Positions 1 through 9,131 of a DNA stretch of 64,000 nt are shown in pieces. Origin of the DNA: UBA2093 sp044340485 (lineage in GTDB: Bacteria; Actinomycetota; Acidimicrobiia; Acidimicrobiales; Ilumatobacteraceae); assembly GCA_044340485.1 (NCBI GenBank), contig JBIITN010000008.1:8113-72112 (forward strand). Reading direction: 5' to 3'. The position numbers were made by a program, and so were the translations under genes. The notes beneath the pieces are model-generated. The model did no database searches. It was not told where the DNA came from and was given only the letters and a program-made list of their open reading frames with translations. The stretch's first letter is position 1; every line of letters starts with the position of its first letter.

Positions 1-38
1 CGCGATTCATCTGGACCGCATTCATATAAGGAGGCGAC

Positions 39-461
39 ATGTCGCACCTAGCGGGAAAATTTGTTGTTGCAGTCATTTCTAATGACGAGACGCGCATTTG
101 GGAAACGAACGCCACGAAAGGGACAGCCCCCGACATTGTGAAGCATCCCGGTGAAGAAAAGATTCATGCGCATACCCGCACTGGCGAGAGCCACGGTGGA
201 CATGGAAGCCATCGACTCGACGGAAAGTATTTTGACGGCGTCGCACAGGCATTGGCAGACGCTGGGGAAGTGTTGATCCTGGGGCATGGAAAGGGACGCG
301 GAAACGCGATGTTGCAGTTCGTGCAACACCTTGAGCGCCACCACAGCCCCGTTGCCCAAAAGGTCGTGGGTCAAATGGAAGTCAATGTTCCAGCGATGAC
401 CGAACCACAGATTCTCGCGGCCGCTCGTGAGTGGTTCGAGCATCGCGTGATTCGAGACTAA
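39..461 (+). CDS. Small eRF1-domain-like (baeRF / host-attachment-like) protein, 140 aa
   Basis: The start is supported by an almost perfect Shine-Dalgarno (AAGGAGG at 28-34) five bases before the ATG. The protein is soluble, with no signal peptide or membrane segment. Visible landmarks are a His/Gly-rich stretch (HGGHGSHR, about residues 52-59) and a GHGKGRGNA loop (about 82-90), followed by a helical C-terminus. The overall pattern recalls the single-domain bacterial relatives of archaeo-eukaryotic release factor domain 2, sometimes called host-attachment proteins. That family call is a memory-based inference; no function is claimed. The downstream hydrolase is on the same strand 79 bases away and may be co-transcribed. 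Confidence 0.6.
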   Translation: MSHLAGKFVVAVISNDETRIWETNATKGTAPDIVKHPGEEKIHAHTRTGESHGGHGSHRLDGKYFDGVAQALADAGEVLILGHGKGRGNAMLQFVQHLERHHSPVAQKVVGQMEVNVPAMTEPQILAAAREWFEHRVIRD

Positions 462-540
462 GTATTGCGCGACTAGGTTGTGGCATAACTAATCGTTGGC
501 AGCCCGCGGGCTGGCGACAACATAAGTGGGGGAAATACAC

Positions 541-1674
541 ATGGCTGAGATTCATGGTCATTGCGACACCAAGTTTGAAAAAGTGCGTGACGCCTTTGGT
601 AAAAACTTCGACAAGGGATTCGAAGTAGGCGCAAGTGTTGCTATCGCAATCGACGGCGAACTCGTGGTCGACATGTGGGGTGGCCACACCGACATGGAAC
701 GCACAACACCATGGCAGGAGAACACCCTCACCAACGTGTGGTCGTCCACGAAGACGATGATGTTTTTGACTCTCGTGTATCTCGCAGATAAAGGTGAGTT
801 GTCGTTATATGACAAGGTGGCAAAGTTCTGGCCAGAGTTTGCACAAAACGGCAAAGAAAACATTGAGATTCGTCACCTCATGGCGCATACATCTGGCTTG
901 TCAGGCTTTGACGCACCGATGACACATGCTGACTACGAAGACTTCGAAAAGTGCGCATCTCTTCTTGCCGGGCAAGCACCCTGGTGGGAACCGGGCACCG
1001 CTTCTGGGTACCACGCGATTAATCAGGGTTTCCCCATTGGTGAAGTGGTACGTCGCGTGACTGGCGAAACAATGGGAACGTTTTTCCGTAAGAACATCGC
1101 GGAACCATTGAATGCTGATTTTCATATTGGTACAGGTCCGGAACACGATGATCGATCATGTTTTGTGATCTTGCCAACTGATGTGCCAGCAGCTGAGATT
1201 GAGCCAGGTTCAGTTGCATTTAAGACATTCACCAATCCTTTGATGGATCCGTCAATGGCACTCACCATTGGATGGCGTCGTGCGGAAATTGGCGCAGCTA
1301 ACGGTCATGGCAACGCACGTTCAATGGCAAAGATCCAATCGCTCATGTCAAACCGTGGCGTATCGGGCGGGGTACGACTCATGTCGGAAAAAGCACCCGA
1401 GATGGTGTTTGACGAGCAGTCCAATGGTGTCGACTTGGTCATTGGTGTTCCCGTGCGATTCGGCATGGGATATGCGCTGAACGACAATCCACCCATCACC
1501 CCCAGTCCGAATACCTGTTTCTGGGGCGGATGGGGTGGCTCCATGGTGATCAACGACCTTGATCGTCGTATGACCTTTTGTTATGCGATGAACCGCATGT
1601 TCGTGGGTGGCGACAGCACCATTGGTGATGACCGCGGGCAATCACTGCTAACAGCGGCCTACGAGTCGCTGTAG
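541..1674 (+). CDS. Serine hydrolase of the beta-lactamase (class C / EstB-like esterase) family
   Basis: A 377-aa protein of the beta-lactamase superfamily that includes esterases and D-aminopeptidases. It carries the nucleophile motif SxxK as SSTK near residue 70, a YHAINQG segment in the position of the YxN motif (near 160), and a WGGWGGS region near the C-terminus that replaces the KTG box. There is no signal peptide, so an intracellular esterase or amidase is more likely than a secreted antibiotic-resistance enzyme. The ATG at 541 is preferred over the in-frame GTG at 526 because the purine-rich GGGGGAAA lies just before it. It converges on the transporter operon with a 19-base gap. Confidence 0.8.
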   Translation: MAEIHGHCDTKFEKVRDAFGKNFDKGFEVGASVAIAIDGELVVDMWGGHTDMERTTPWQENTLTNVWSSTKTMMFLTLVYLADKGELSLYDKVAKFWPEFAQNGKENIEIRHLMAHTSGLSGFDAPMTHADYEDFEKCASLLAGQAPWWEPGTASGYHAINQGFPIGEVVRRVTGETMGTFFRKNIAEPLNADFHIGTGPEHDDRSCFVILPTDVPAAEIEPGSVAFKTFTNPLMDPSMALTIGWRRAEIGAANGHGNARSMAKIQSLMSNRGVSGGVRLMSEKAPEMVFDEQSNGVDLVIGVPVRFGMGYALNDNPPITPSPNTCFWGGWGGSMVINDLDRRMTFCYAMNRMFVGGDSTIGDDRGQSLLTAAYESL

Positions 1675-1693
1675 GGCCTCTCCGGCCATCAAA

Positions 1694-2686
1694 TTAGGCA
1701 ACAGGGTGGTGACACGCTACGTAGTGCCCAGGAGACACTTCTTGTAGTTGTGGCTCTTCTGCTGCGCAACGGTCGGTAGCGGCCGGGCAGCGGGTGCGGA
1801 AACGACAACCAGATGGTGGGTTCAGCGGCGATGGAGGTTCACCTTCGAGAAGAGCTCGCGATACCCGGTGCTTGGGGTCTGGAATCGGCACTGCTTGCAC
1901 CAACGCTGAGGTGTAATGGTGGCGAGGCTTTTCATACAGCGACTCTGGTGTAGCCACTTCGCACACTTTGCCGAGATACATCACCATCACGCGCGTACTC
2001 ACCGTCTTTACCACTGCGAGGTCGTGCGACACGAAAATCAATGTGAGGCCGTAGCGATCCTTCATGTCTTGCAACAAGTTAAGAATCTGTGCCTGCACAC
2101 TCACGTCAAGTGCCGACACCGGTTCGTCACAGATGATGAGAGTCGGGTCAAGAGCCAGCGAGCGCGCAATGCTGATGCGTTGGCACTGTCCACCAGAGAA
2201 CTCATACGCACGACGATCACGTACGACGGCAGGATCAAGATTCACCGATTCCAATAACGCGTTTACTTGCGCGTCAATCTCAGCAGCGGTTCCTTTGTTC
2301 CAAACCTTTAGTGGTTCGGCAACAACATCTTTAACCGGTAGACGAGGATCAAGAGAGCTGATGGGATCTTGGAAAATCATCTGCATCTTTGGACGAATCT
2401 CTCGAAGGTCATTGCCCTTCAATTTTGTGAGCTCGGTTCCCATGAACTCCACCGAGCCGCTAGTGGGGCGGGGAAGTTGCAAGATTGCTTTGCCAGTAGT
2501 TGATTTACCGCAACCAGATTCGCCCACGATGGCAAGTGTCTCGCCACGCAACACGTCGAAGCTAATGCCCGACACTGCCTTCACAATCTTGTCGCGCGCA
2601 ATTTTGAATTCGACCGTGAGATCTTCAACATTCAGAATCTTGTCGGCGCCGTCTGGGCGCATGTGTGCTCTACCGCTGCCAGCCAT
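1694..2686 (-). CDS. oppF: Oligopeptide/dipeptide ABC transporter ATPase, OppF/DppF type
   Basis: The second ATPase of a peptide importer, 330 aa. Walker A GESGCGKST lies at about residues 55-63, the ABC signature FSGGQ at 163-167 and Walker B LIICDEP at 183-189. The C-terminal cysteine-containing region (CRFRTRCP) is typical of the Opp/Dpp ATPases. The start is the ATG at 2686, which overlaps the oppD stop by one base (TAATG) and has an AGGAGG Shine-Dalgarno. A longer reading frame reaching 2809 would run inside oppD and is rejected. It is the last gene of the opp operon. Substrate (peptide, nickel or other solute) cannot be read from the ATPase. Confidence 0.9.
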   Translation of the reverse strand: MAGSGRAHMRPDGADKILNVEDLTVEFKIARDKIVKAVSGISFDVLRGETLAIVGESGCGKSTTGKAILQLPRPTSGSVEFMGTELTKLKGNDLREIRPKMQMIFQDPISSLDPRLPVKDVVAEPLKVWNKGTAAEIDAQVNALLESVNLDPAVVRDRRAYEFSGGQCQRISIARSLALDPTLIICDEPVSALDVSVQAQILNLLQDMKDRYGLTLIFVSHDLAVVKTVSTRVMVMYLGKVCEVATPESLYEKPRHHYTSALVQAVPIPDPKHRVSRALLEGEPPSPLNPPSGCRFRTRCPAATDRCAAEEPQLQEVSPGHYVACHHPVA

Positions 2687-3657
2687 TACTGCGCACCTCC
2701 TAGTGGGAACCAGCATCGATAGAAGTGGCCTGGTGTGCCTTCCACAAATGGTGGTGCTTCTGCGCGACACTTGTCTGTTGCATACGGACAACGACTCGCA
2801 AACGGACAACCAGGTTCATCCTTTGTGGGGTCGGGCATGCGTCCTTCAATAACAGGAAGACGAGAGCCAGTCGGTGTCTCAAGACGCGGGATGGACTTGA
2901 GCAATGCCTCGGTGTAGGGCATCTTCATGTTGGCAAACAATTCGGTTGTTGGAGCGAGTTCCACCAATTGACCTGCGTACATCACGCCAATGCGATCTGT
3001 ATGGCCGGCAACAACGCCAAGGTCGTGGGTAACAAGAATCATCGTCATGTTTAAGTCTTGGCGTAATTCATCGATGATGTTTAACACCTGTGCTTGTACT
3101 GTCACGTCGAGTGCTGTTGTTGGTTCGTCGGCAAACAACATCTTTGGATTACAAGAGATGGCAATAGCAATCATGATGCGTTGACGCATGCCACCAGACA
3201 ACTGATAGGGGTATTTACGCAATGTCTGTTTTGCGTCGGGAATGCGCACCAACTCGAGCAGCTCAAGAGCTCGTGCGCGCGCAGCTTTTTTGTCCATGCC
3301 CAGGCGTATACGGAGACTTTCTTCCACTTGTGTTCCGATGCGGCGCACAGGGTTCAGCGCGGTCATCGGATCTTGGAAGATCATTGCCATGCCCGTTCCC
3401 CATAGCTCGCGCAATTCTTTGGTGGGCTTGCCGACGAGTTCTTGACCGTCGTATTCCACGCTGCCGGTGCGCGTTGCGGTACGGGGAAGAAGACCCATAA
3501 TGGCCCGCGACATGACGGTCTTTCCAGATCCTGATTCACCAACGATTCCGAGGCTTTCGCCAGCGTTAAGAGACAGCGACACGTTGCGTACAGCTCGTAG
3601 CTCGCCGCGCTCGGTCGCAAACGACACAGATAGATCAGAAACTTTGACGAGGCTCAT
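2686..3657 (-). CDS. oppD: Oligopeptide/dipeptide ABC transporter ATPase, OppD/DppD type
   Basis: The first ATPase of the importer, 323 aa. Walker A GESGSGKT is at residues 40-47, the Q-loop FQDP near 94-97, the signature LSGGMRQR at 153-160 and Walker B MLFADEP at 173-179. The C-terminal oligopeptide-transporter extension contains CPFASRCPYATDKC, a cysteine pattern that binds an iron-sulfur cluster in some homologues. The start codon overlaps the stop of oppC by four bases, which suggests translational coupling. It should pair with OppF as a heterodimeric motor below the OppB-OppC pore. Confidence 0.92.
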   Translation of the reverse strand: MSLVKVSDLSVSFATERGELRAVRNVSLSLNAGESLGIVGESGSGKTVMSRAIMGLLPRTATRTGSVEYDGQELVGKPTKELRELWGTGMAMIFQDPMTALNPVRRIGTQVEESLRIRLGMDKKAARARALELLELVRIPDAKQTLRKYPYQLSGGMRQRIMIAIAISCNPKMLFADEPTTALDVTVQAQVLNIIDELRQDLNMTMILVTHDLGVVAGHTDRIGVMYAGQLVELAPTTELFANMKMPYTEALLKSIPRLETPTGSRLPVIEGRMPDPTKDEPGCPFASRCPYATDKCRAEAPPFVEGTPGHFYRCWFPLGGAQ

Positions 3658-4502
3658 ATCTTTGACTCTCGACGGTCGAGGCTACGGCGTACATAATCTC
3701 CGAAATAGTTGACAGCGATAACAGTGGCAGCAATAAACAGTGCTGGTACGTACACCGATTGCGGGTAGAACTCGATGTCGATAATCGAGTTAGCCAGCTG
3801 AGATCCCCAGCTCTTGCCGTTGGGTACACCCACACCAAGAACGGCCAGCGAACCTTCTGCAATGATCACCACGCCAACGGCAAGGAATGCGATCGCAAGA
3901 ATGGCTGGCGCGACATTTGGTAACAAATGCTCACGCACAATACGGAGGTTGCGCGTGCCCATCGACTTCGAGGCGGTGACAAATTCGCGGTTTGCCCACT
4001 GCAGAGCAGTAGCACGAGCGATACGACCAAGGATCGGAATAATCACAATCGTGAGCGACAGGATGAGCACAATAATTCGCCGGGTATCGGTGGTGGGGTT
4101 ATCTTCATCGGAATAGGCAAGGATCGACACAAGCGATAGTGATAACACCAAGTTAGGGATCGATAACACCACGCTGAACACAATGTTCATGAACGCGTCG
4201 AACTTGCCTCGGAAATACGCTGCGGTGATTCCGAGTGCCGAGCCGATAATGCCACCGAGCAAGACGGACACAATTGCTATAAGCATGGTGACACGAGCGC
4301 CTTGTACTAGGCCAGAAAAGATATCCATGCCGTTGCCGTCGGTGCCAAGCGGATGTTTCCATGACGTGAGGGGGGTCTGGCCGACATTGTCGTAGTCGGG
4401 CTCTTCCCAATCCCACAATGGCAGCCACTGACCAAAGATGGCCAAGAACGCCACGAAAGCCAACCACGCGGCAGAGATCCAGTAACCAATCGTCTTTTTC
4501 AT
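3654..4502 (-). CDS. oppC: Peptide ABC transporter permease, OppC/DppC type
   Basis: A 282-aa inner-membrane permease. An N-terminal membrane segment (about residues 8-28) is followed by the family HPLGTDGNGMDIFS motif and a binding-protein-dependent transport domain with about five further membrane helices. The EAA-type loop that contacts the ATPase (around ITASKSMGTRN, near residues 175-185) is present. It lies two bases after oppB and overlaps oppD by four bases. It forms the pore with OppB. Confidence 0.9.
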   Translation of the reverse strand: MKKTIGYWISAAWLAFVAFLAIFGQWLPLWDWEEPDYDNVGQTPLTSWKHPLGTDGNGMDIFSGLVQGARVTMLIAIVSVLLGGIIGSALGITAAYFRGKFDAFMNIVFSVVLSIPNLVLSLSLVSILAYSDEDNPTTDTRRIIVLILSLTIVIIPILGRIARATALQWANREFVTASKSMGTRNLRIVREHLLPNVAPAILAIAFLAVGVVIIAEGSLAVLGVGVPNGKSWGSQLANSIIDIEFYPQSVYVPALFIAATVIAVNYFGDYVRRSLDRRESKI

Positions 4503-4504
4503 GA

Positions 4505-5464
4505 CTAGTTCCGTCGCTCTCTTGTGCGCGGATCAACAAACGTGGTAACCACATCTGTCACCGTGTTAAACAGCACATATGCGATGGCGATAAGCGCGAC
4601 AAGTGTTTGTAAAGCCACCACCTGACGAGCGCCAATCGCGTATGCCAATTCGGAGCCAAGTCCGGGAATGACGAAGATCGTCTCGATGATGACAGTGCCG
4701 CCAATGAGTGCGCCCATGTTGAGAGCTGCCGAGGTGAGGAGCGTGCTACTTGATGGACGAAGCACATGGCGCCACAAAATGCGCGAGTTTGAAATGCCTT
4801 TAGATGCCGCCATGGTGACGAAGTCTTCTTTGAGAGTTCCGATCACATCAGCGCGTAGCAGGCGAGTGTAGGTAGCGGTGAGGCCTGCAGTGAGTGTGAT
4901 GACGGGAAGTGCCATGTAGCGGAAGTGTTCCGACACGCTTTCACCAAGTGGCACGTAGCCAACTGGTGGCAACCACCCAAGATTGACGCCCACAATGAGG
5001 ATGAGAATGAGACCAAGAGCAAAGCCCGGAAAAGAAGCAATGGTGAAGACCGTTGAGTTGATGATCTTGTCGAGACGTGAGTTCTCGCGATACGCGGCGA
5101 TCATGCCAAGTGGAATTGCGATAAGTAAGGAAAGAATCTGTGTGTAGATGATGAGTTGTAACGACGCGGGGATCGCATCTACAACTCGACCCGCAACAGG
5201 TGTTTCAGCTGACCCGAGGTAGTAACTACCGAGGTCTCCTTGGAGCAAGTTGCCAAGCCAATTGAAGTAATAGCCAATCGGGCCTTTATCAAGTCCGGCA
5301 TCGGCACTGATGACGTCGATGAATTCGGCTGCGCCCACCGGCGCCATGATCTCTGCCGGATCACCAGGCAACAAAAAGATGAGGCACGACAGCAAGAACG
5401 TTGCGAGCAACAGCACGACGATTACTGAGATCAGTCGGCGAGCGATGTTCAAAAGTGTGGTCAT
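4505..5464 (-). CDS. oppB: Peptide ABC transporter permease, OppB/DppB type
   Basis: A 319-aa permease starting MTTLLNIARRL, with an N-terminal membrane helix, the family sequence LPGDPAE (near residues 33-39) and about five more membrane helices. The ATG at 5464 is chosen because the longer frame reaching 5533 would run into the stem of a strong terminator at 5518-5554. No clear Shine-Dalgarno is visible before this ATG, so the start is less certain than the identity. It is separated from oppA by that terminator, so it is probably expressed at a lower level than the binding protein. Confidence 0.85.
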   Translation of the reverse strand: MTTLLNIARRLISVIVVLLLATFLLSCLIFLLPGDPAEIMAPVGAAEFIDVISADAGLDKGPIGYYFNWLGNLLQGDLGSYYLGSAETPVAGRVVDAIPASLQLIIYTQILSLLIAIPLGMIAAYRENSRLDKIINSTVFTIASFPGFALGLILILIVGVNLGWLPPVGYVPLGESVSEHFRYMALPVITLTAGLTATYTRLLRADVIGTLKEDFVTMAASKGISNSRILWRHVLRPSSSTLLTSAALNMGALIGGTVIIETIFVIPGLGSELAYAIGARQVVALQTLVALIAIAYVLFNTVTDVVTTFVDPRTRERRN

Positions 5465-5517
5465 AGCAACAATGTGAACGAAAAGAAGTCCGCCCCAAAG
5501 AAGAATGTAGTGCAAAG

Positions 5518-5554
5518 AAAAGGGCGGCTCCAAGAATCTTGGAGCCGCCCTTTC
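5518..5554 (-). terminator. Strong intrinsic terminator between oppA and oppB
   Basis: A perfect inverted repeat with a stem of 16 bp (core GGGCGGCTCCAAG paired with CTTGGAGCCGCCC) and a three-base loop. On the minus strand it is followed by TTTTCTTT, the U-rich run of a Rho-independent terminator. It lies 13 bases after the oppA stop and before oppBCDF. It may act as a partial terminator that makes binding protein more abundant than the membrane complex, as in many ABC importer operons. Confidence 0.85.
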
Positions 5555-5567
5555 GTAATTTTGTTAC

Positions 5568-7403
5568 TTACTTGGTCAACCAGACACCAGCAAAGTCAAT
5601 ACCAAAGTTGGTGACCGTGCGGCGTACGCCACCGGATGGCAACTTCAGTTTGCCAATGTTGGCAACCTTGTTGTTGGCAACAAATGAATAGGCAAATGAG
5701 CCCATCGGTACCGTCAAGGTCTTTTCTTGGATGATCTTGGTGATCGCCTGGAATGCTGTCTTTGAACCGGATGCACGCGCAGCGGTGAAGGCTTTATCTA
5801 CGGCGACCTCGGTGTGGTGAGACAAACCGAGCAGACCACCAAGCGTTGGTCCAAAGATTGCAGGCACAGCATTGGCTGCGCTTGGGGCCACATCCGTGAA
5901 TGTGTTTACAGACAAGAATGGCACGCTAAACGTGGTATCTGCGCCTTCCAGCACCACGATGTACGCAGCGTCGTAGTCGTTTTGACCAGTGGTCGTGTTG
6001 AAAGCCTTCTTCAAGAATTGAGCGTTTTCCACTTTTTCAAGACGGACATTGATGCCAGCCGCTTTCCACATGCGACGCAATTCCTTGGCCAGATTTTCTG
6101 ACTGTTGTGATTGATCGTGTGGGAAGGTGAACTCGAGCTTTTTGCCAGTCTTGGCTGTATACGCGGCAACTGCGGCTTTTGCTTCATTTAGGTTGTAGCC
6201 TTTGTAGCCACCCTTCGAGTACATGATGTTGGTCTTGCCCGTCAATGATGATGGCGTTGTTACTTCACCCTTCAATAGAGTCTTGTTCAACTGATCAACG
6301 TTTGTTGCGTACGCAACAGCATCACGAGCTGACTGCTCTTTGAATGGCGAAGACGCCTTACCTTGGTTCAACCAGATCTGTGGGTAGAACTCACGATCAG
6401 ACTTGAATTCCTTCACGCTCTTTACCTTGCGGAGATCCTGGACGAAGCGACCATCTGTTGCTCCAGAGAACAAACCAGCATGGTAGGTACCACCCTTGAT
6501 ACCAGCCGAGCGGCTGTTGGAACTCTTCACGTTGGTGAATTCTATTTTGCTGAGATACGGCAATTTGTTGGTGCCGTCTTTGCGCCAGTAATTCGGGTTT
6601 GCCTTGACCACAATTTTGCCGTCGAGCTTTGAACTTGCGTCGTACACGAATGGACCAGTTCCAATTGGTGTCTTACTGCAACCTGCAGGATCATCGAGCT
6701 GCTTGTTTGCACGCAGGACGAAACGACCAGAACCATAGAGGGTTCCCTCAAAATCGTATTGAGCATTCTGAAGCGAGAAGGCAACGGTTAAATTGTCAAC
6801 TTTCTTTGCGCCGACGATGTTTGCAGCAAATGGGATCGCGGTGCCAAGGGTATGACCTTGCTTCGGCAGAGCAGCGGCTCGCCACTTACCGAGATTTTCA
6901 ATCGCGGTGGTGTTCTTTTGAGCCGCGCCGGCCAACGCTGCGCCGAATGTCTGAGGAGAGCCTGCTGCTGCGACCATTGCGTTCACAAAAGCGCCGCCAC
7001 GGAGAGCCTCGAAGTTCTTGACGAGGTTGTCTGCGTCAAGTGCACTGCCGTCGTGGTATGTGATACCGCTACGCAGTTTCACTGTCCATGTTTTCTTATC
7101 ACTAGATGCGGTGATGCTCTCAGCGAGAAGTGGCTTGTAACCAGACTTGGTGCGCTCTACGAGCGTTTCGTAGATCGAGCGCGACACCATGAGTGTTGAG
7201 TTGCCTGGGTTGTCACCCACACACCAGCCAGGGTGAATTTCGTATGTGGCAACTTTGAGTGTGCCACCGCGTACAGGAGTTGATCCTGACGAGGTTGCGG
7301 CGTTACCCGCGGTTGAGGCCACTGTCGATACGCCGACCGCAGCTGCAAGAACAACTGCCGCACGACGAATAGCACGTGACCGATTGGTCTGACGTTTAGT
7401 CAT
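5568..7403 (-). CDS. oppA: Peptide ABC transporter substrate-binding protein (SBP_bac_5 family)
   Basis: A 611-aa family 5 solute-binding protein. The N-terminus has basic residues, a hydrophobic core AAVVLAAAVGV and a cleavable Sec-type end around STAGNAATS. The mature domain begins RGGTLKVATYEIHPGW. There is no cysteine at the cleavage site, so it is not a normal lipoprotein, which is unusual for a binding protein in a monoderm. The start has a GGGGGAAA Shine-Dalgarno eight bases upstream. It is the first gene of the opp operon. The exact ligand is unknown. Confidence 0.88.
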   Translation of the reverse strand: MTKRQTNRSRAIRRAAVVLAAAVGVSTVASTAGNAATSSGSTPVRGGTLKVATYEIHPGWCVGDNPGNSTLMVSRSIYETLVERTKSGYKPLLAESITASSDKKTWTVKLRSGITYHDGSALDADNLVKNFEALRGGAFVNAMVAAAGSPQTFGAALAGAAQKNTTAIENLGKWRAAALPKQGHTLGTAIPFAANIVGAKKVDNLTVAFSLQNAQYDFEGTLYGSGRFVLRANKQLDDPAGCSKTPIGTGPFVYDASSKLDGKIVVKANPNYWRKDGTNKLPYLSKIEFTNVKSSNSRSAGIKGGTYHAGLFSGATDGRFVQDLRKVKSVKEFKSDREFYPQIWLNQGKASSPFKEQSARDAVAYATNVDQLNKTLLKGEVTTPSSLTGKTNIMYSKGGYKGYNLNEAKAAVAAYTAKTGKKLEFTFPHDQSQQSENLAKELRRMWKAAGINVRLEKVENAQFLKKAFNTTTGQNDYDAAYIVVLEGADTTFSVPFLSVNTFTDVAPSAANAVPAIFGPTLGGLLGLSHHTEVAVDKAFTAARASGSKTAFQAITKIIQEKTLTVPMGSFAYSFVANNKVANIGKLKLPSGGVRRTVTNFGIDFAGVWLTK

Positions 7404-7429
7404 AATTGGTTTCCCCCAAATAGAGCACT

Positions 7430-7458
7430 CTGATAAGTGATGCGCGTCACTGTATCAG
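7430..7458. promoter_or_regulatory. Imperfect palindrome in the oppA leader
   Basis: Left arm CTGATAAGTGA and right arm TCACTGTATCAG pair over 11 positions with one bulged base and a six-base loop. It lies 27-55 bases before the oppA start. No T-run follows on the minus strand, so it is more likely an operator or a leader hairpin than a terminator. No regulator can be assigned. The rest of the 171-base gap (7404-7574) holds no gene. Confidence 0.4.
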
Positions 7459-7574
7459 TGTCTTTACATACCGTAAATCGCACCCCCAGCACTTTCTTGA
7501 AAAAAGTTCTCCCAAGCGCTCATGGTCGTAGGCGCCAAAATTGCCGGACTCAGAAAATATGTATCACTGCTGTA

Positions 7575-9098
7575 TTACAGACGGCGATTTGGGCTGTTTG
7601 ACCCATTGCCCACCACCGGGGAGGTCTCTATTGGGGCGATGTCTCCTTCGATCTCACCCTCTAATTCAAGGCTTTCAACGGCCGTAAAAGGTCGGCGCAT
7701 AGTGGCAGCGGCGTCGATGTCTCGAATGTTGGCAAATGCAAAGATCGCTCCCGCTGCGGTGATCACCGAACTGCCGATAAAGGCCCAGCGGAAGGCTTCC
7801 AGTTTCATGTCGGGGGTGGGAAGAGCGTCGCCTTGTAGGGCGTGGAGCCGGGTCAAAAACAAAGTGGCAAGAATCGCCACGCCAAGTGCGGCTGACACCT
7901 GACGTTGAGTAGAGAAGATGGCTGAGGCGCGACCCGTGTCGGATTTTTCGATGTTGGCGTATGTCGCTGCCTGCAGCGGCACGAATGCAAATGCCATCGA
8001 GATACCACGAGCCAACATGAGCCCTCGTATCTGCCACGCGTTTGCATCAAGATCTAACAAGATGAACGGAATGTTCGACACGGTGACTGCAACGAGTCCA
8101 CCCGTGATTAATCGACGCGGACCAACTGTGTGATACAGCTTGCCAACAAATTGGCTTGTCACGATGATGCCAATTGCTTGCGGAAAAGTTGTGAGACCAG
8201 ATTCGAGTGCGCTGTAGCCAAGTAGTTCTTGCATGAACTGCGGTAGCAAAAACAAAAATGCAGCGAAACTTCCGTACGCAAGTGTGTTCACCATATTTGC
8301 GTTGCGGAACATGCGATCGCGATACAAACGCAATGCAAGCATCGGGTTTGGTCTGTGCGTCTCTACATACACCGCCATCACAAGAAGTGCGAGTCCAGCA
8401 AAGCCGGTGAAGACCACCCACGGAGACAACCACCCTTCTTCTGGTGCCTTCGACAATGAATACAAGACTCCGGCGAGTCCAAGACCAGAGAAGAAGAAGC
8501 CTGCTTTGTCAAAGTCGCCTGCGGTTGGTTCGGTGTGTTCTTTGAGATATTTCCAACCAAAGATGAAACCAAGGATGCCGATGGGGAGATTCACGTAAAA
8601 GATCCAGTGCCACGACAACCAGTCGATCAGTAATCCGCCAATGATCGGACCAGTTGCCGGCGCAATAACCGTGGGAATGATGAGAACAGTTGATGCACGC
8701 GCGCGTTCTTCGGGTGGGAACGCGCGATACAGCATCGCGGTTCCGACAGGGGTAAGCATTCCGCCACCCACGCCTTGCAAAATACGAAACACAATGAGTT
8801 GTTCAACAGATTGCGATAAACCACACAACGCAGATGCGAGGGTGAAGACAAACAGCGCAAACAAGAACGTCTTTTTTGTGCCGAACTTGTCGCCGACCCA
8901 TCCAGATGCCGGAATAAAAATGGCAAGCGACAGTAGATACCCGAGAACGGTCCACTCCATTGCAACATGTGATGCATCGAACTCATCCCTAATCGTGGGG
9001 ATCGCCACGTTCAGAATCGTCATGTCCATGATTTCCATGAACAGGCCCAACACGAAGATGACAGCGACAATCCACTTGTATTCGACGCGCTTCAACAT
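7575..9098 (-). CDS. MFS drug-resistance-type exporter, DHA2 (EmrB/QacA) family, 14 membrane helices
   Basis: A 507-aa transporter. It begins with the family pattern LFMEIMDMTILNVAIPTI in helix 1 (about residues 18-35) and has the long DHA2 topology of about 14 helices. Motif A is visible as GWVGDKFGTKKTF (about 62-74), and motif C-like glycine/proline residues occur as VIAPATGPIIGGLL (about 149-162). The C-terminus is a short acidic tail. A purine-rich AAGGGA precedes the ATG. Likely a proton-driven exporter of lipophilic compounds; the substrate is unknown. It lies on the same strand upstream of oppA but with a 171-base gap. Confidence 0.85.
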   Translation of the reverse strand: MLKRVEYKWIVAVIFVLGLFMEIMDMTILNVAIPTIRDEFDASHVAMEWTVLGYLLSLAIFIPASGWVGDKFGTKKTFLFALFVFTLASALCGLSQSVEQLIVFRILQGVGGGMLTPVGTAMLYRAFPPEERARASTVLIIPTVIAPATGPIIGGLLIDWLSWHWIFYVNLPIGILGFIFGWKYLKEHTEPTAGDFDKAGFFFSGLGLAGVLYSLSKAPEEGWLSPWVVFTGFAGLALLVMAVYVETHRPNPMLALRLYRDRMFRNANMVNTLAYGSFAAFLFLLPQFMQELLGYSALESGLTTFPQAIGIIVTSQFVGKLYHTVGPRRLITGGLVAVTVSNIPFILLDLDANAWQIRGLMLARGISMAFAFVPLQAATYANIEKSDTGRASAIFSTQRQVSAALGVAILATLFLTRLHALQGDALPTPDMKLEAFRWAFIGSSVITAAGAIFAFANIRDIDAAATMRRPFTAVESLELEGEIEGDIAPIETSPVVGNGSNSPNRRL

Positions 9099-9131
9099 GT
9101 CAGTTCCCTTCGCGGGCCACCCGAGGTGTGG

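Noticed and set aside
541..1674. Antibiotic-resistance beta-lactamase
   Set aside because: No signal peptide and no KTG box; the sequence fits an EstB-type esterase or peptidase.
1675..1693. Terminator from GGCC-tctcc-GGCC between the convergent hydrolase and oppF
   Set aside because: The stem is only four base pairs and no T-run follows.
2687..2809. Longer oppF start at 2809
   Set aside because: It would overlap the oppD coding end, whereas ATG 2686 has an AGGAGG site and starts in the proper place.
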